From positions 180,435 to 244,434 of the forward strand of contig BPJU01000002.1 of assembly GCA_026004775.1 (NCBI GenBank): a DNA stretch of 64,000 nucleotides, in the 5' to 3' direction. The notes beneath the pieces are model-generated. The model was given only the letters and a program-made list of their open reading frames with translations, was not told where the DNA came from and did not search any database. Below, one piece after another: positions 17,584 through 28,004 of the stretch; within the stretch, counting starts at the first letter, position 1, and each line of letters opens with the position of its first letter. A program made the translations under genes and the position numbers. This stretch comes from Pirellulaceae bacterium (GTDB lineage: Bacteria; Planctomycetota; Planctomycetia; Pirellulales; Pirellulaceae).

Positions 17584-19125
17584 TCATTCCGGTATTGGGT
17601 CGGCCCGCCGCACCGGTTTTCCTTCCCAGACCGCTTCGTCGGTGGCCGGGTCATAGGTGAGCACGCGATGTTGGCTGCCGGGTGCCGGAGGAGCATCGAT
17701 GCGGGGTAACCACCGCCGATGCTCGGCCAGCACCTCCGCCACAGCCGGATCACCAGCCAAATTGTGCCACTCGTGCGGGTCGTTTTCCATATCGTACAAC
17801 TCCTCCGTGCCATCCGCATAACGGATGTATCGCCATCGTTGGCTGCGGACGGCGTGGTTGCCTTGATTGTGCGTGGTAATGGCGGGCCAAGGCCGGCTGC
17901 TTTCCGGATGGCGAAGCTGCGCGACCAGGCTGTGGCCCTCAAGGTCGCCTCGGCCAGCCAAACCACACAATTCGATGAGAGTCGGATACGTATCGAGCAA
18001 TTCGGCCGGGGCTTTTACTCGGCCTCCCTGCCGTATGCCGGGCCCGGCCCAAATGAACGGCACCCGCGTCGATCGTTCCCACAAGCTGTTCTTGCCCGTA
18101 ATGCCTTTTTCTCCCAAGTGCCAGCCATGATCGCCCCATACCACCACGATCGTGTTGTCCTGCAAACCGAGCTCTTCCAAGGCATCCAACAGCCGGCCGA
18201 TCTGCGCGTCGACGAAACTGGTACAGGCCAGATACGACCGAACGAGGTTGCGCCACTGATCCTGCTGCTTCACCCACCGCAGGCGAGGCTCCGGCAAATA
18301 CCAGTGCAAGTGCCAGGAAAAGCGCGGTGTGTCGTCACGGTCGTTTTCCAATACGGGGGGCAGAATCGAGTCGTCATCCGGGTAGAGCGAAAACCAATGT
18401 TCGGTGGCATAGCACGGCACATGAGGCAAAAAATAGCCCACCGCCATGAAAAACGGCTGCCGGCGGTCGTGCTGCCGCAATTGTTCAATAGCCCAACTGG
18501 TGATCTGATAGTCCCCCTTGTCTTCGTCCCGGTGCGGAAACGTCCCCCAATCCATCAACGGGTGGTTGCCCATCGGGGTGGGCGGGATCAGTTTTTGCGG
18601 CGGGCGAACGCCGATACCACCCGGCGGTCCCCATACGTCGAACTCCCGCAATCGAGCCTGCCGGTCACCCACCCCACCGTGATAGACTTTGCCGGTTGTG
18701 TAGGTGCGATAACCATGATCGCGAAAGTGCTGCGGCAAGGTGACTCGGTCCTGCCACTGCGGCACGTTGCGGAACCAGGGAGCCAGCCCGTAAATCCCGG
18801 TGGTACTGGGGCGCAGCCCCAGCATCAAACTGGTGCGCGATGGATTACACAATGGCGATTGGCAATGAGCATTCAGAAATACCACGCCGCGAGCTGCCAG
18901 CCGATCCAGATGCGGTGTCTTGGCCAAGGGATGCCCGCCGAGCGGCCCGACCCAGTCGTTTTGATCGTCAATGGCGATCATCAGCACATTCGGCCTGTCC
19001 GCAGCGAACAAATGGCTCGGTTTCCGAAAATCTAATACAAAAATCAGTAGTAGAAAATAGATTACACACCAATTTACTAAATTGTGGCCGCTAATAGTGG
19101 AATTGGTTGTGGATATTGATTTCAT
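17584..19125 (-). CDS. Secreted sulfatase, iduronate-2-sulfatase/choline-sulfatase-like (copy 1)
   Basis: The ATG at 19125 is preferred: it is followed by a hydrophobic signal segment (about residues 19-32), while the longer upstream frame is Cys/Pro-rich and unlike protein. The product has 513 residues. The fold starts DRPNVLMIAIDDQNDW, with the metal aspartates, and the formylglycine site is C93-x-P95-x-R97. Later motifs include VVVWGDHGWHLGE and ENDPHEWHNLAGDP, typical of iduronate-2-sulfatase-like enzymes. It likely removes sulfate from algal or animal polysaccharides in the periplasm. It lies 125 bases upstream of the HEAT-repeat sulfatase gene. The copy at 26463-28004 is identical. Confidence 0.87.
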   Translation of the reverse strand: MKSISTTNSTISGHNLVNWCVIYFLLLIFVLDFRKPSHLFAADRPNVLMIAIDDQNDWVGPLGGHPLAKTPHLDRLAARGVVFLNAHCQSPLCNPSRTSLMLGLRPSTTGIYGLAPWFRNVPQWQDRVTLPQHFRDHGYRTYTTGKVYHGGVGDRQARLREFDVWGPPGGIGVRPPQKLIPPTPMGNHPLMDWGTFPHRDEDKGDYQITSWAIEQLRQHDRRQPFFMAVGYFLPHVPCYATEHWFSLYPDDDSILPPVLENDRDDTPRFSWHLHWYLPEPRLRWVKQQDQWRNLVRSYLACTSFVDAQIGRLLDALEELGLQDNTIVVVWGDHGWHLGEKGITGKNSLWERSTRVPFIWAGPGIRQGGRVKAPAELLDTYPTLIELCGLAGRGDLEGHSLVAQLRHPESSRPWPAITTHNQGNHAVRSQRWRYIRYADGTEELYDMENDPHEWHNLAGDPAVAEVLAEHRRWLPRIDAPPAPGSQHRVLTYDPATDEAVWEGKPVRRADPIPE

Positions 19126-19475
19126 AATACTATTCCGCGGTATTGGCAGTCGGTATTGGTCCGCACAGCGGACCATGTTCGGATTATTGTTTGCCGGCGG
19201 ACATGGAGGTCGCGCGTTAGTCTCGGCCCAATCGCTCGATCGTCCGCCCCGGCCAGGAGAAGTCGCCGGGATGGCGCGGCAGCCGCAACACTGCCGCAGC
19301 AAAAAACGCATCCTCGGGCAGCCCCCTCCCGCTTTCAGCCGAGCGCGATCCTGTTCCGCGTATGCCTTTTTCGGAAGGTCGCAGAAAGAGCCTCTTCAGT
19401 AATTGCTGGGTACCGTCCACCCTCCTTTCCCTGTCTCCTCGTGGCACCTACTTTGGCATGGGCAGGTCGAGCTGC
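19126..19475. other. 350-base gap between sulfatase genes (copy 1)
   Basis: This gap separates two minus-strand sulfatase genes. It holds short open frames with no plausible product and no ribosome sites. The minus-strand sequence next to 19125 is AT-rich and may contain the promoter of the downstream sulfatase. An identical copy lies at 28005-28354. Confidence 0.4.
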
Positions 19476-20328
19476 CTACGAGTCCAGTTTCAAATCCAAC
19501 GGAAAAACCGGGTTTTCGGCCGTTTCTTGCCGCAAGACTTCCTTGGCCTGCTGGATAATCTGCGGATGCTCTTTGGCGAGGTTTTTCGTTTCACCGGGAT
19601 CGGTCGCCAGGTCGTATAGTTCCCACTCGCCAGGCTGTCGCGCTTTGAGATTGCGGCGGACCACTTTCCAGTCACCCATGCGCACGGCGACCTGGCCGCC
19701 CGATTCGGGAAAGACCCAAACCAGCGGCTTCCGCCGCTGGAAGGTTCCCTGCCCTACCAGTAAAGGCCACAGGCTATCGCCGTCCAAGTCTTCGGGAATG
19801 GTAAAGCCGGCGGCTTCGCACAGAGTGGGGAACCAATCGGCGAAATAGCTGGGCGTGTCGTTGACCGTACCGGCGGGAATACGTCCCGGCAAGCGCACGA
19901 TGGTCGGCACGCGGATACCTCCTTCGTAGACGCTGCCTTTCCAGCCGCGCAGTCCCGCTGTGCTGTGGAAAAACTCCGCATCGACTCCACCCACATGAAA
20001 ATGGTCGCTGCCGGCGTGCGGCAGCGTAGTGCCATTATCACTGCTGAAGATCACCAGCGTCTTATCGGAAATGCCCAGCCGGTCCAGTGCGGCAAGCACT
20101 CTTCCGACATACTCGTCCAGTTCGTTGATCAGCGCCGCATAGGCTGCCCGCGGCCGCGGATGCGGCAAGTACCCGCATTCGCCGCGATAGACCTCCTTGT
20201 CCCACTCGACCGGGAAGCGATTTACCCGCTCGATCGGAGGATGCATCGCCACATGCGGTTCGATGAACGGCAAATAGAGAAAAAACGGCCGGCCGGCGTT
20301 CGCTTCCAGGAAACGAATCGCTTCTTCG
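19476..20328 (-). pseudogene. 5'-truncated sulfatase left by the tandem duplication
   Basis: From 19476 to 20328 the sequence equals the last part of the intact sulfatase at 28355-29893. It begins at about residue 232 of that protein (EEAIRFLEAN) and runs to its stop. Upstream of 20328 the DNA changes abruptly to the helicase-partner gene, in another frame. The formylglycine site, the metal aspartates and the signal peptide are all missing, so the product cannot be an active sulfatase. A frame is open back to 20462, but that part translates partner-gene DNA out of frame. Confidence 0.9.
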
Positions 20329-20965
20329 CCAAACCGGACACGGTGCGTAGAGCGCTCTGCTGAGCGACATCGAATCCCTGCGCCACCGTTGCACGGCGCA
20401 CCTCCGGCAACAGGATGGAAGGCTGGCGCGCCAAGGACGCGGGGTCCAACAGCCGCTCCCAATGCCTCATCAACCGCAGGTAGTGCAGGTCCACAGCCGC
20501 CACAATCAGATCGTCTTCCCGCTGGTCACTGGAGAATGTTACCTGGAACCAGTACACCGCCTGGGGAAAGTCCAGGGGGCGCACGCGGGTGCATTCCCAC
20601 GTTGAGCCTTCGGGGAACGTAAAAGCGCGGCCGAGACGAGCGTCCAGGTTGTGAGGAATGGCATGTGAGACGAGGCGCCATAAATGCAGTTGGCGCGCCC
20701 GCTGGATAGCCTGCTGGAGGAAGGTGTCGATCAGCGGCGTACCGAAGCTGGCCAACTGCGCCTGCGGGTGCTCGGGAAGCGCCTCGGTGTCAAAGACAAT
20801 CCGGCAAACGTCGATTTCCTCGGGGCGAATGTCCGGACGGTCCGGAGCCACGAGAACGTCGTAAACTTGCGGCTCGATCTCATCCCACACCCCGCCCGTT
20901 ACTTCCAGATAGTCGCGCACGAATTGTTCGAGCGGCGTGCGCTGGTTTTCTGTGACAGCAGTCAT
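20222..20965 (-). pseudogene. Truncated helicase-partner gene fused out of frame to sulfatase DNA
   Basis: The first 213 codons equal those of the intact partner at 10998-12086. At the duplication join (20328/20329) the frame enters sulfatase DNA out of frame and adds 34 unrelated residues before a stop. The coiled-coil and zinc-ribbon parts are lost. The start and the 3-base spacing to the second SNF2 copy are unchanged, so a 247-residue truncated protein could still be made and might compete with the intact partner. Confidence 0.9.
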
Positions 20966-20968
20966 GGT

Positions 20969-23137
20969 TCAGCGATCCGGCGCAAAACGGTCTCCAAAAA
21001 GGCGGTCGTCATACGCGCGTTGCCGCAGGTACGCTTCCTTGGCGGCCAGCAGCCGCTCACCTAATTCCTCCATCCGCCGGTGGAATTCCTGATCGTCCGG
21101 CGAGTCAGCCCATAGGTCGGCTACCATGTCCGCAAACTCGCGATCCTCGTCCAAGTTGCCCAACACCATGTCGATTTCACCGATCACCATTTCGAACATG
21201 TTGAGTTTGGCCTGGAGCAGATACAGGATCGATTCTTCGATGGTACCCTGCGACACCAGATTGAATACGTATACGTCATGCTTTTGTCCAATGCGGCTGA
21301 GCCGCCCGACCCGCTGCTCGATTTTCATCGGGTTCCACGGCAGATCGAAGTTGCAAATCCCATGGGCGAACTGCAAATTGCGTCCCTCACTTCCCGACTC
21401 GGTACACACGAGCAACCGAGCCGATTGACGGAACTGCTGGATCGCCTGCTCCTTGGCCAGGCGATTCAGACCTCCGTGAAAGACGGCCACTTCATGACCG
21501 GCCTCGGCCAGACGTTTGGCCAGCATTTCTTGAGTGGCCCGGAACTGGGTAAAAACCACGAGCTTGTCCGGGAATTCGTCCAGAAGAGCCAGCAGCCGTT
21601 CTACCTTCGAGCTGTTGGTTTGAGCGGCACAGGCTTCGGCCAGCGCTTCTAACTCTTGCCTTTCCTCCGTCGGAAGCCCAGGGTATTCGGCCAACCGCAG
21701 CAACGTCCCTGAGGCGGCGTAGCACGAACTGCCCATCGCGACTTGCAGCGCCACGAGCGCCGTACGCTCAAACCGCTTGGCGGTCGGGCACGGCGGTCCC
21801 GCCTGGCCCGGGGCGCGTTCGAGACTGTTTGCCGCCCTGGCCGCTCTGCTGCGCGATCCGGACGTAAGCTGCCATTGTTTTCGCACCCATCGGCCGACGG
21901 ATTTGTACAACTCCGCTTCCGGCTGCCACGGTTCCACAGATTCGGTCCGGGCTATTCGACGTGTAAATTGCAATCCCACAGTGCTGCGCCGATTGCGCAC
22001 CATCACTTCAGCTAACAAAGCGTGCAACTGCCCGATATTCTTGGGCATCATTTTGTCCCGGCTGTCCACAAACCGGCGCAGAAATTGCTTGGATGTACTG
22101 AGTAATCCGGGTTCTAACAGAGTTACCAGGTTAAACAATTCCTCTAAATGGTTCTGCACCGGAGTGGCCGTCAGCAGCAGCACATATTGCTTGCGGATCT
22201 GGCTTGCCAGTTTCCAAACCAAGGTAGAGCGGTTCCGCAAGTGATGCGCTTCATCAATGATCAACATGTCCCAGTGCTGTTCAGCGATCGCATGCCGGTG
22301 CGGCTCCCGCTTGGCGGTGTGGATCGAGGCGATAATGCGATCGAATCGCCGCCAGGCATCCTGTCCTGCGCTGCGGAATTCCGGGGCATCATGACTGATG
22401 AAGTCCAGCGAGAACTTGCGGCGCATCTCGCCCTGCCATTGTTCGATGAGCGACGGAGGAACCAACACCAGCGTGCGCTTGGCCAGACCCCGCAAGGTCA
22501 ACTCCGACAGGATCAACCCCGCCTCGACCGTCTTGCCCAACCCCACCTCGTCACACAACAAGGCTCGGCCACGGAATCGGCGGAGCACCGTCTTGGCCGT
22601 GGCAATTTGATGCTCCAACAGCTCCATGTCGCGGACCAACGGCAGGCAGATCAGCTGATCGAAACCGCCGTGGACCGAAAGCTGCGCCGCACGCTGAGCC
22701 AGCAGAAGGTCGACGGGTTCTCCCCAGCGCGCATGACAACCGGCTGTCCCGAACGCGGCTTGCACATCCACGCCAATCACCAACCCTCCCTCGAGAGTCG
22801 ATTCGGCAGTGACGGGTGGCGAGAATAGTTCGCGGACAAGACGATAGCGCCCCGCCCCTAAATACTCGATGAAGATCCCAGCCGTGTTCTCCGGACGCCA
22901 CTGCCAATCGGGAGGGATAATCAGCCGATAGGTTCCGTTAGCGTCGGCTTCAAACTCGAGCGGCTCATTTTCCGGCCCGACAAAGCTCACCTCCGGCCCC
23001 AGCATTTGGGCCAGCAGTTCCGGCACCGGCAAACAACATGACTCGAGGTCCGCCGCCGAAAAGACCACTTCTACGCGGTCACCGACTTCCCAATCGGCCA
23101 ACAATCCTTGTCGAAAGCTCGTTCCTGAAAATTTCAC
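20969..23137 (-). CDS. SNF2/RapA-type DNA helicase-translocase (copy 2)
   Basis: The 722-residue product is identical to that of 12090-14258, with the same Walker A, DEAH and motif VI residues. The difference lies downstream: the partner gene beginning 3 bases after its stop is here the truncated chimera, so this copy has no complete partner of its own. Confidence 0.9.
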   Translation of the reverse strand: MKFSGTSFRQGLLADWEVGDRVEVVFSAADLESCCLPVPELLAQMLGPEVSFVGPENEPLEFEADANGTYRLIIPPDWQWRPENTAGIFIEYLGAGRYRLVRELFSPPVTAESTLEGGLVIGVDVQAAFGTAGCHARWGEPVDLLLAQRAAQLSVHGGFDQLICLPLVRDMELLEHQIATAKTVLRRFRGRALLCDEVGLGKTVEAGLILSELTLRGLAKRTLVLVPPSLIEQWQGEMRRKFSLDFISHDAPEFRSAGQDAWRRFDRIIASIHTAKREPHRHAIAEQHWDMLIIDEAHHLRNRSTLVWKLASQIRKQYVLLLTATPVQNHLEELFNLVTLLEPGLLSTSKQFLRRFVDSRDKMMPKNIGQLHALLAEVMVRNRRSTVGLQFTRRIARTESVEPWQPEAELYKSVGRWVRKQWQLTSGSRSRAARAANSLERAPGQAGPPCPTAKRFERTALVALQVAMGSSCYAASGTLLRLAEYPGLPTEERQELEALAEACAAQTNSSKVERLLALLDEFPDKLVVFTQFRATQEMLAKRLAEAGHEVAVFHGGLNRLAKEQAIQQFRQSARLLVCTESGSEGRNLQFAHGICNFDLPWNPMKIEQRVGRLSRIGQKHDVYVFNLVSQGTIEESILYLLQAKLNMFEMVIGEIDMVLGNLDEDREFADMVADLWADSPDDQEFHRRMEELGERLLAAKEAYLRQRAYDDRLFGDRFAPDR

Positions 23138-23311
23138 GGCGCTTCCTGCTCAACTGTGGTGCCGAAGCGGCGAGCCATCCGCCTGCCTTCTTCAGGCCAG
23201 GCGCAATCGATTGTCATCCGCCAGCGGCCCAAAGGACCTCCACGTGCATGGAGTGATTGTTTCACAAGAGCAGGCAACAGTCAATCGGAATTCGAAGAAC
23301 GCTTGGGGCAT

Positions 23312-24385
23312 CTAGCCGGCCTGGGATTCGACTGTATCGAGTGCCCGCAACACCAGGTCGGTCATCTGTGTGGTTCGCAATCGCCCTCCAAGGTCCGGAG
23401 TGCGTTCCGCCGAATGGGCAAGAGCGTGCCTGACGGCTTGTTCCAAGCGCTGAGCGGCCGCTACCGTTTCTGGGTGCCCGAGCCACGTGAGCATCATGCC
23501 GGCCGACAGTATCATCGCCAGGGGATTGGCAATCTGTTTGCCCGCAATGTCCGGAGCCGACCCGTGGGCAGGTTGGAACACAGCGTGGCGCTCCCCTACG
23601 TCGGCCGATGGTGCCAGCCCCATTCCGCCAACGAGAGCTGCCCCGAGATCGCTCAAGATATCCCCAAACATGTTCTCGGTAACCATTACATCGAACGACT
23701 CGGGCCGCAGCACCATGTGCAGCGCTGCAGCATCGACGTAGAGGCACTCGGTCTCTACATCGGGATACTGTTGAGCGACATCGAAAAACACTTGGCGAAA
23801 AAAGGCCATTGCCGGCAGGACGTTCGCCTTGTCCACCAGCGTTACCCGGCCGCACCTGCGGCGAGCCCACAGGAAGGCGGCATGAAACAACCGCTCACTC
23901 CCGGTTCGGCTAATGCGCATCACATCGCGCACTTCCTCGGCGCATCGCTGGGATTCACGGCGAGCCCAGAATAGGCCCTCCGTGCTTTCGCGGATTAACA
24001 GGATATCAATCGACTTCAGCCGCTCACTTCTTAACGGAGAAGCCGCTGGGTCCCACAACCGAACCGGCCGCAAACCACAGTACAGATCCAGTTCCTCCCG
24101 AAGATCCACCTGCGGGGTCACCTCTCGGCCGTCCGGCCAGCGGACCGACGGCAAGCCCATTGCTCCCAACAGAACGGCATCGGCTTGCCGGCATGCTTCC
24201 AGCGTTTCGGGTGGCAGTGGCTGGCCGCATTTTTGATATGTGGCTGCTCCGGCTTCGTGGTACGAGAGCTCGAGCTTGGCTTCGGTCCAGTCGCCTTCCA
24301 GTCTTTGCAGGACGCGCACGGCTTCGCCCATTACTTCCGGACCAATTCCATCGCCCGGCAGCACAGCGATGCGAAATACGTGCAC
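23312..24385 (-). CDS. Isocitrate/isopropylmalate dehydrogenase family protein (copy 2)
   Basis: The 357-residue product is identical to that of 14433-15506, with all nucleotide-, substrate- and metal-site motifs present. Spacing to the flanking genes is the same. If the duplication is real, gene dosage of this enzyme is doubled. Confidence 0.85.
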   Translation of the reverse strand: MHVFRIAVLPGDGIGPEVMGEAVRVLQRLEGDWTEAKLELSYHEAGAATYQKCGQPLPPETLEACRQADAVLLGAMGLPSVRWPDGREVTPQVDLREELDLYCGLRPVRLWDPAASPLRSERLKSIDILLIRESTEGLFWARRESQRCAEEVRDVMRISRTGSERLFHAAFLWARRRCGRVTLVDKANVLPAMAFFRQVFFDVAQQYPDVETECLYVDAAALHMVLRPESFDVMVTENMFGDILSDLGAALVGGMGLAPSADVGERHAVFQPAHGSAPDIAGKQIANPLAMILSAGMMLTWLGHPETVAAAQRLEQAVRHALAHSAERTPDLGGRLRTTQMTDLVLRALDTVESQAG

Positions 24386-24429
24386 CGAATCACTCCTTGT
24401 CCTGGCCCTGCCGCTTCAAGAAAGGCGCC

Positions 24430-26337
24430 TCATTGCTCCGATTCCCACGAGGGAGGGATCACTCCCCATTGCTCGAGCAAATTCCGCTTCGTACGCGGAA
24501 AGTATTGGCTATATCGAGCGGGAGTGCCGGGCACCTCGTCGGGAAGGGATTGGAGAAAGCTGGCGTACGTACTGCCCTGCGCGCCCAAGGACTCCAGCGC
24601 CTGAAGTGCGGCCAACGCGGCAAACAGCCCGTTTTTTCTCGGATCGGCATAATCCAGGAGCAGTTGTCGCGCGGCTGTACGAGTCGGCTCGCCGGCGGCC
24701 CATTGAGCCAACGCTCGGGCGGCCGTAATCCGCACATCCGCCGACGGGTCCTTCAAAGTGGCACCCAAAGTCGATTCGCTGGCCTTCACCGCTGCCTCGC
24801 CGTGCATCAATACTCCCATAACCGCCCAGTACCGGACCGTCGGATCGGGATCGGACAGCCGTTCGACAAGCTGGCCCATTTCGGCCGCCTCCAAGCGGCT
24901 GGCCCAGTCAGCCGTTTCCTGGATGCGCTCCCAGGGCAGCGCATCGGGGCGGCGGGCCAAATCGTAGGGCGAACCGCCGCCGCTCCGCTCGTGCATCTGG
25001 CCTTCCGGTAACAACGCCACATCGCGGATCGCCCGCTGGTGTTCCTCTAGCACCCGCCGCATCCTTTCCAGCACCTCCCGATGTTCCGGGGACCCGGCCA
25101 GGTTGTGGATCTCGTGCGGATCATTCGCGAGATCGTAAAGCTCCTCAGGCTCACGAGGCACCTGCCAGAAGCGTGACTGAGCCGCATTGGTCTTTCCTTC
25201 CAGATACATCGCCCGCCAGATGCGCGTGGTAGGAGTGGTCAGTTGGTACGGCAAATACTGGCCGTGGGAAACATGTGTCCAATAATTGCGCAGATAGACG
25301 TAGCGTCCGTCGGTAACACTCCGCACGCAATCTCCACATTCATCCATGCGGGCGCGTTCGCCGAACGTATATTGGGGAGGATCTTCCTGATAGGGTCCGG
25401 CAAAGGCCCGTCCTTGCATCCACGGCGGAGGCTGGATACCCGCAATACTTAAGACCGTGGGCGCCAAGTCGACGAAGTTCACCAAACGATCCGACTTCCC
25501 GCCGATCTGATATTCCCGGGGAGCCAGATGTTGCCATTTGGGAGGGAAATAGACCACCATGGGAACGTGCAAACCTGATTGGCCTGCCCACCGCTTGTGT
25601 CGCGGCATACCGCTGCCATGATCGGCGAAGTAAAACACGATGGTATCTTCCGCCAAACCATCTTCTTCTAACTCAGCAAGCCGCCTGCCGGCATCCGCAT
25701 CAGCCTCGCTCACTTGATCGTAATACTGAGCCCAATCGTGACGCACTTCGGGCGTGTCCGGGTGATACGGCGGGACTTGCACGGCATTCGGGTCGGTCAC
25801 CAACCGGTGCGGGCGGCGGCGTATCTGGCTCTCGTGACTCTTCGTGGAATTGAACACCGCAAAAAACGGCTGGCCCGGCTTGCGGTTGCGCCAATGAGCC
25901 CGCTGCGAGGAGTCGTCCCATGTCCCCGGAGGTTTGGGCACGTTGTAATCCTCCTTCACATTATTCGTACAATAATAGCCGGCTTCGCGAAGAAGTTGCG
26001 GAAAAAGTACCACACCGGAAGGCAAGGGAACCATCGAGCGCATGTGGATGGTGCCCGTACTGGAAGGATACATGCCGGTGATGATCGCGGTGCGGGCAGG
26101 AGCACATACGGGCACGCACGACCAGGCATGAGTGAAGATCATCCCTTTACGGGCCAGAGCGTCGACGTGCGGTGTCCGCGCCAGCCGGTCTCCGTAACAA
26201 CCCATGTGGGGGCCGTGATCTTCGCTGGTCAACCACAAAATATTAGGGCGCTCCGCCCCCCGCAGCCATTCGTCAACACCAACCAACAGGACACTAACAA
26301 TTATCACCCACCGGCCAGTTGATAGAAAACAGTTCAT
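24430..26337 (-). CDS. Secreted sulfatase with C-terminal HEAT-like repeats (copy 2)
   Basis: The 635-residue product is identical to that of 15551-17458, with signal segment, formylglycine motif C78-x-P80-x-R82 and HEAT-like C-terminus. Nothing distinguishes the two copies in sequence or immediate context. Confidence 0.88.
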   Translation of the reverse strand: MNCFLSTGRWVIIVSVLLVGVDEWLRGAERPNILWLTSEDHGPHMGCYGDRLARTPHVDALARKGMIFTHAWSCVPVCAPARTAIITGMYPSSTGTIHMRSMVPLPSGVVLFPQLLREAGYYCTNNVKEDYNVPKPPGTWDDSSQRAHWRNRKPGQPFFAVFNSTKSHESQIRRRPHRLVTDPNAVQVPPYHPDTPEVRHDWAQYYDQVSEADADAGRRLAELEEDGLAEDTIVFYFADHGSGMPRHKRWAGQSGLHVPMVVYFPPKWQHLAPREYQIGGKSDRLVNFVDLAPTVLSIAGIQPPPWMQGRAFAGPYQEDPPQYTFGERARMDECGDCVRSVTDGRYVYLRNYWTHVSHGQYLPYQLTTPTTRIWRAMYLEGKTNAAQSRFWQVPREPEELYDLANDPHEIHNLAGSPEHREVLERMRRVLEEHQRAIRDVALLPEGQMHERSGGGSPYDLARRPDALPWERIQETADWASRLEAAEMGQLVERLSDPDPTVRYWAVMGVLMHGEAAVKASESTLGATLKDPSADVRITAARALAQWAAGEPTRTAARQLLLDYADPRKNGLFAALAALQALESLGAQGSTYASFLQSLPDEVPGTPARYSQYFPRTKRNLLEQWGVIPPSWESEQ

Positions 26338-26462
26338 GATCGGTCACCCCAAAATGCTTACATTTCTTGCCCGCACCATTTCTCTCAATATTGCAACCAT
26401 TCAGTTGACAATTCGATTGGCGAAAGTAATTCAAATTTTTTTCCGATTATGTGCGTGCCGGA

Positions 26463-28004
26463 TCATTCCGGTATTGGGTCGGCCCGCCGCACCGGTTTTC
26501 CTTCCCAGACCGCTTCGTCGGTGGCCGGGTCATAGGTGAGCACGCGATGTTGGCTGCCGGGTGCCGGAGGAGCATCGATGCGGGGTAACCACCGCCGATG
26601 CTCGGCCAGCACCTCCGCCACAGCCGGATCACCAGCCAAATTGTGCCACTCGTGCGGGTCGTTTTCCATATCGTACAACTCCTCCGTGCCATCCGCATAA
26701 CGGATGTATCGCCATCGTTGGCTGCGGACGGCGTGGTTGCCTTGATTGTGCGTGGTAATGGCGGGCCAAGGCCGGCTGCTTTCCGGATGGCGAAGCTGCG
26801 CGACCAGGCTGTGGCCCTCAAGGTCGCCTCGGCCAGCCAAACCACACAATTCGATGAGAGTCGGATACGTATCGAGCAATTCGGCCGGGGCTTTTACTCG
26901 GCCTCCCTGCCGTATGCCGGGCCCGGCCCAAATGAACGGCACCCGCGTCGATCGTTCCCACAAGCTGTTCTTGCCCGTAATGCCTTTTTCTCCCAAGTGC
27001 CAGCCATGATCGCCCCATACCACCACGATCGTGTTGTCCTGCAAACCGAGCTCTTCCAAGGCATCCAACAGCCGGCCGATCTGCGCGTCGACGAAACTGG
27101 TACAGGCCAGATACGACCGAACGAGGTTGCGCCACTGATCCTGCTGCTTCACCCACCGCAGGCGAGGCTCCGGCAAATACCAGTGCAAGTGCCAGGAAAA
27201 GCGCGGTGTGTCGTCACGGTCGTTTTCCAATACGGGGGGCAGAATCGAGTCGTCATCCGGGTAGAGCGAAAACCAATGTTCGGTGGCATAGCACGGCACA
27301 TGAGGCAAAAAATAGCCCACCGCCATGAAAAACGGCTGCCGGCGGTCGTGCTGCCGCAATTGTTCAATAGCCCAACTGGTGATCTGATAGTCCCCCTTGT
27401 CTTCGTCCCGGTGCGGAAACGTCCCCCAATCCATCAACGGGTGGTTGCCCATCGGGGTGGGCGGGATCAGTTTTTGCGGCGGGCGAACGCCGATACCACC
27501 CGGCGGTCCCCATACGTCGAACTCCCGCAATCGAGCCTGCCGGTCACCCACCCCACCGTGATAGACTTTGCCGGTTGTGTAGGTGCGATAACCATGATCG
27601 CGAAAGTGCTGCGGCAAGGTGACTCGGTCCTGCCACTGCGGCACGTTGCGGAACCAGGGAGCCAGCCCGTAAATCCCGGTGGTACTGGGGCGCAGCCCCA
27701 GCATCAAACTGGTGCGCGATGGATTACACAATGGCGATTGGCAATGAGCATTCAGAAATACCACGCCGCGAGCTGCCAGCCGATCCAGATGCGGTGTCTT
27801 GGCCAAGGGATGCCCGCCGAGCGGCCCGACCCAGTCGTTTTGATCGTCAATGGCGATCATCAGCACATTCGGCCTGTCCGCAGCGAACAAATGGCTCGGT
27901 TTCCGAAAATCTAATACAAAAATCAGTAGTAGAAAATAGATTACACACCAATTTACTAAATTGTGGCCGCTAATAGTGGAATTGGTTGTGGATATTGATT
28001 TCAT
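26463..28004 (-). CDS. Secreted sulfatase, iduronate-2-sulfatase/choline-sulfatase-like (copy 2)
   Basis: The 513-residue product is identical to that of 17584-19125, using the equivalent ATG at 28004, with the formylglycine site C93-x-P95-x-R97. Unlike copy 1 it follows a complete sulfatase gene (28355-29893), which is presumably the ancestral order. Confidence 0.87.
   Translation of the reverse strand: MKSISTTNSTISGHNLVNWCVIYFLLLIFVLDFRKPSHLFAADRPNVLMIAIDDQNDWVGPLGGHPLAKTPHLDRLAARGVVFLNAHCQSPLCNPSRTSLMLGLRPSTTGIYGLAPWFRNVPQWQDRVTLPQHFRDHGYRTYTTGKVYHGGVGDRQARLREFDVWGPPGGIGVRPPQKLIPPTPMGNHPLMDWGTFPHRDEDKGDYQITSWAIEQLRQHDRRQPFFMAVGYFLPHVPCYATEHWFSLYPDDDSILPPVLENDRDDTPRFSWHLHWYLPEPRLRWVKQQDQWRNLVRSYLACTSFVDAQIGRLLDALEELGLQDNTIVVVWGDHGWHLGEKGITGKNSLWERSTRVPFIWAGPGIRQGGRVKAPAELLDTYPTLIELCGLAGRGDLEGHSLVAQLRHPESSRPWPAITTHNQGNHAVRSQRWRYIRYADGTEELYDMENDPHEWHNLAGDPAVAEVLAEHRRWLPRIDAPPAPGSQHRVLTYDPATDEAVWEGKPVRRADPIPE

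Larger units (their letters stand above)
11450..20328. repeat. 8,879-bp direct tandem duplication, first unit
   Basis: The sequence from 11450 reappears in the same orientation from 20329, at a constant offset of 8,879 bases, and runs to 20328/29207. All translated genes in the two units are identical and I found no base difference in the stretches compared. Flanks and join share only a single G (11449, 20328, 29207), so there is no long homology at the ends. The unit starts inside the helicase-partner gene and ends inside a sulfatase gene. It holds four whole genes: SNF2 helicase, dehydrogenase and two sulfatases. Confidence 0.95.

Noticed and set aside
17719-19035. A 438-codon plus-strand open frame opposite a sulfatase gene (and its copy at 26598-27914)
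   Set aside because: It is the antisense shadow of the sulfatase in GC-rich DNA; His/Arg/Gln-rich with no family and no ribosome site.
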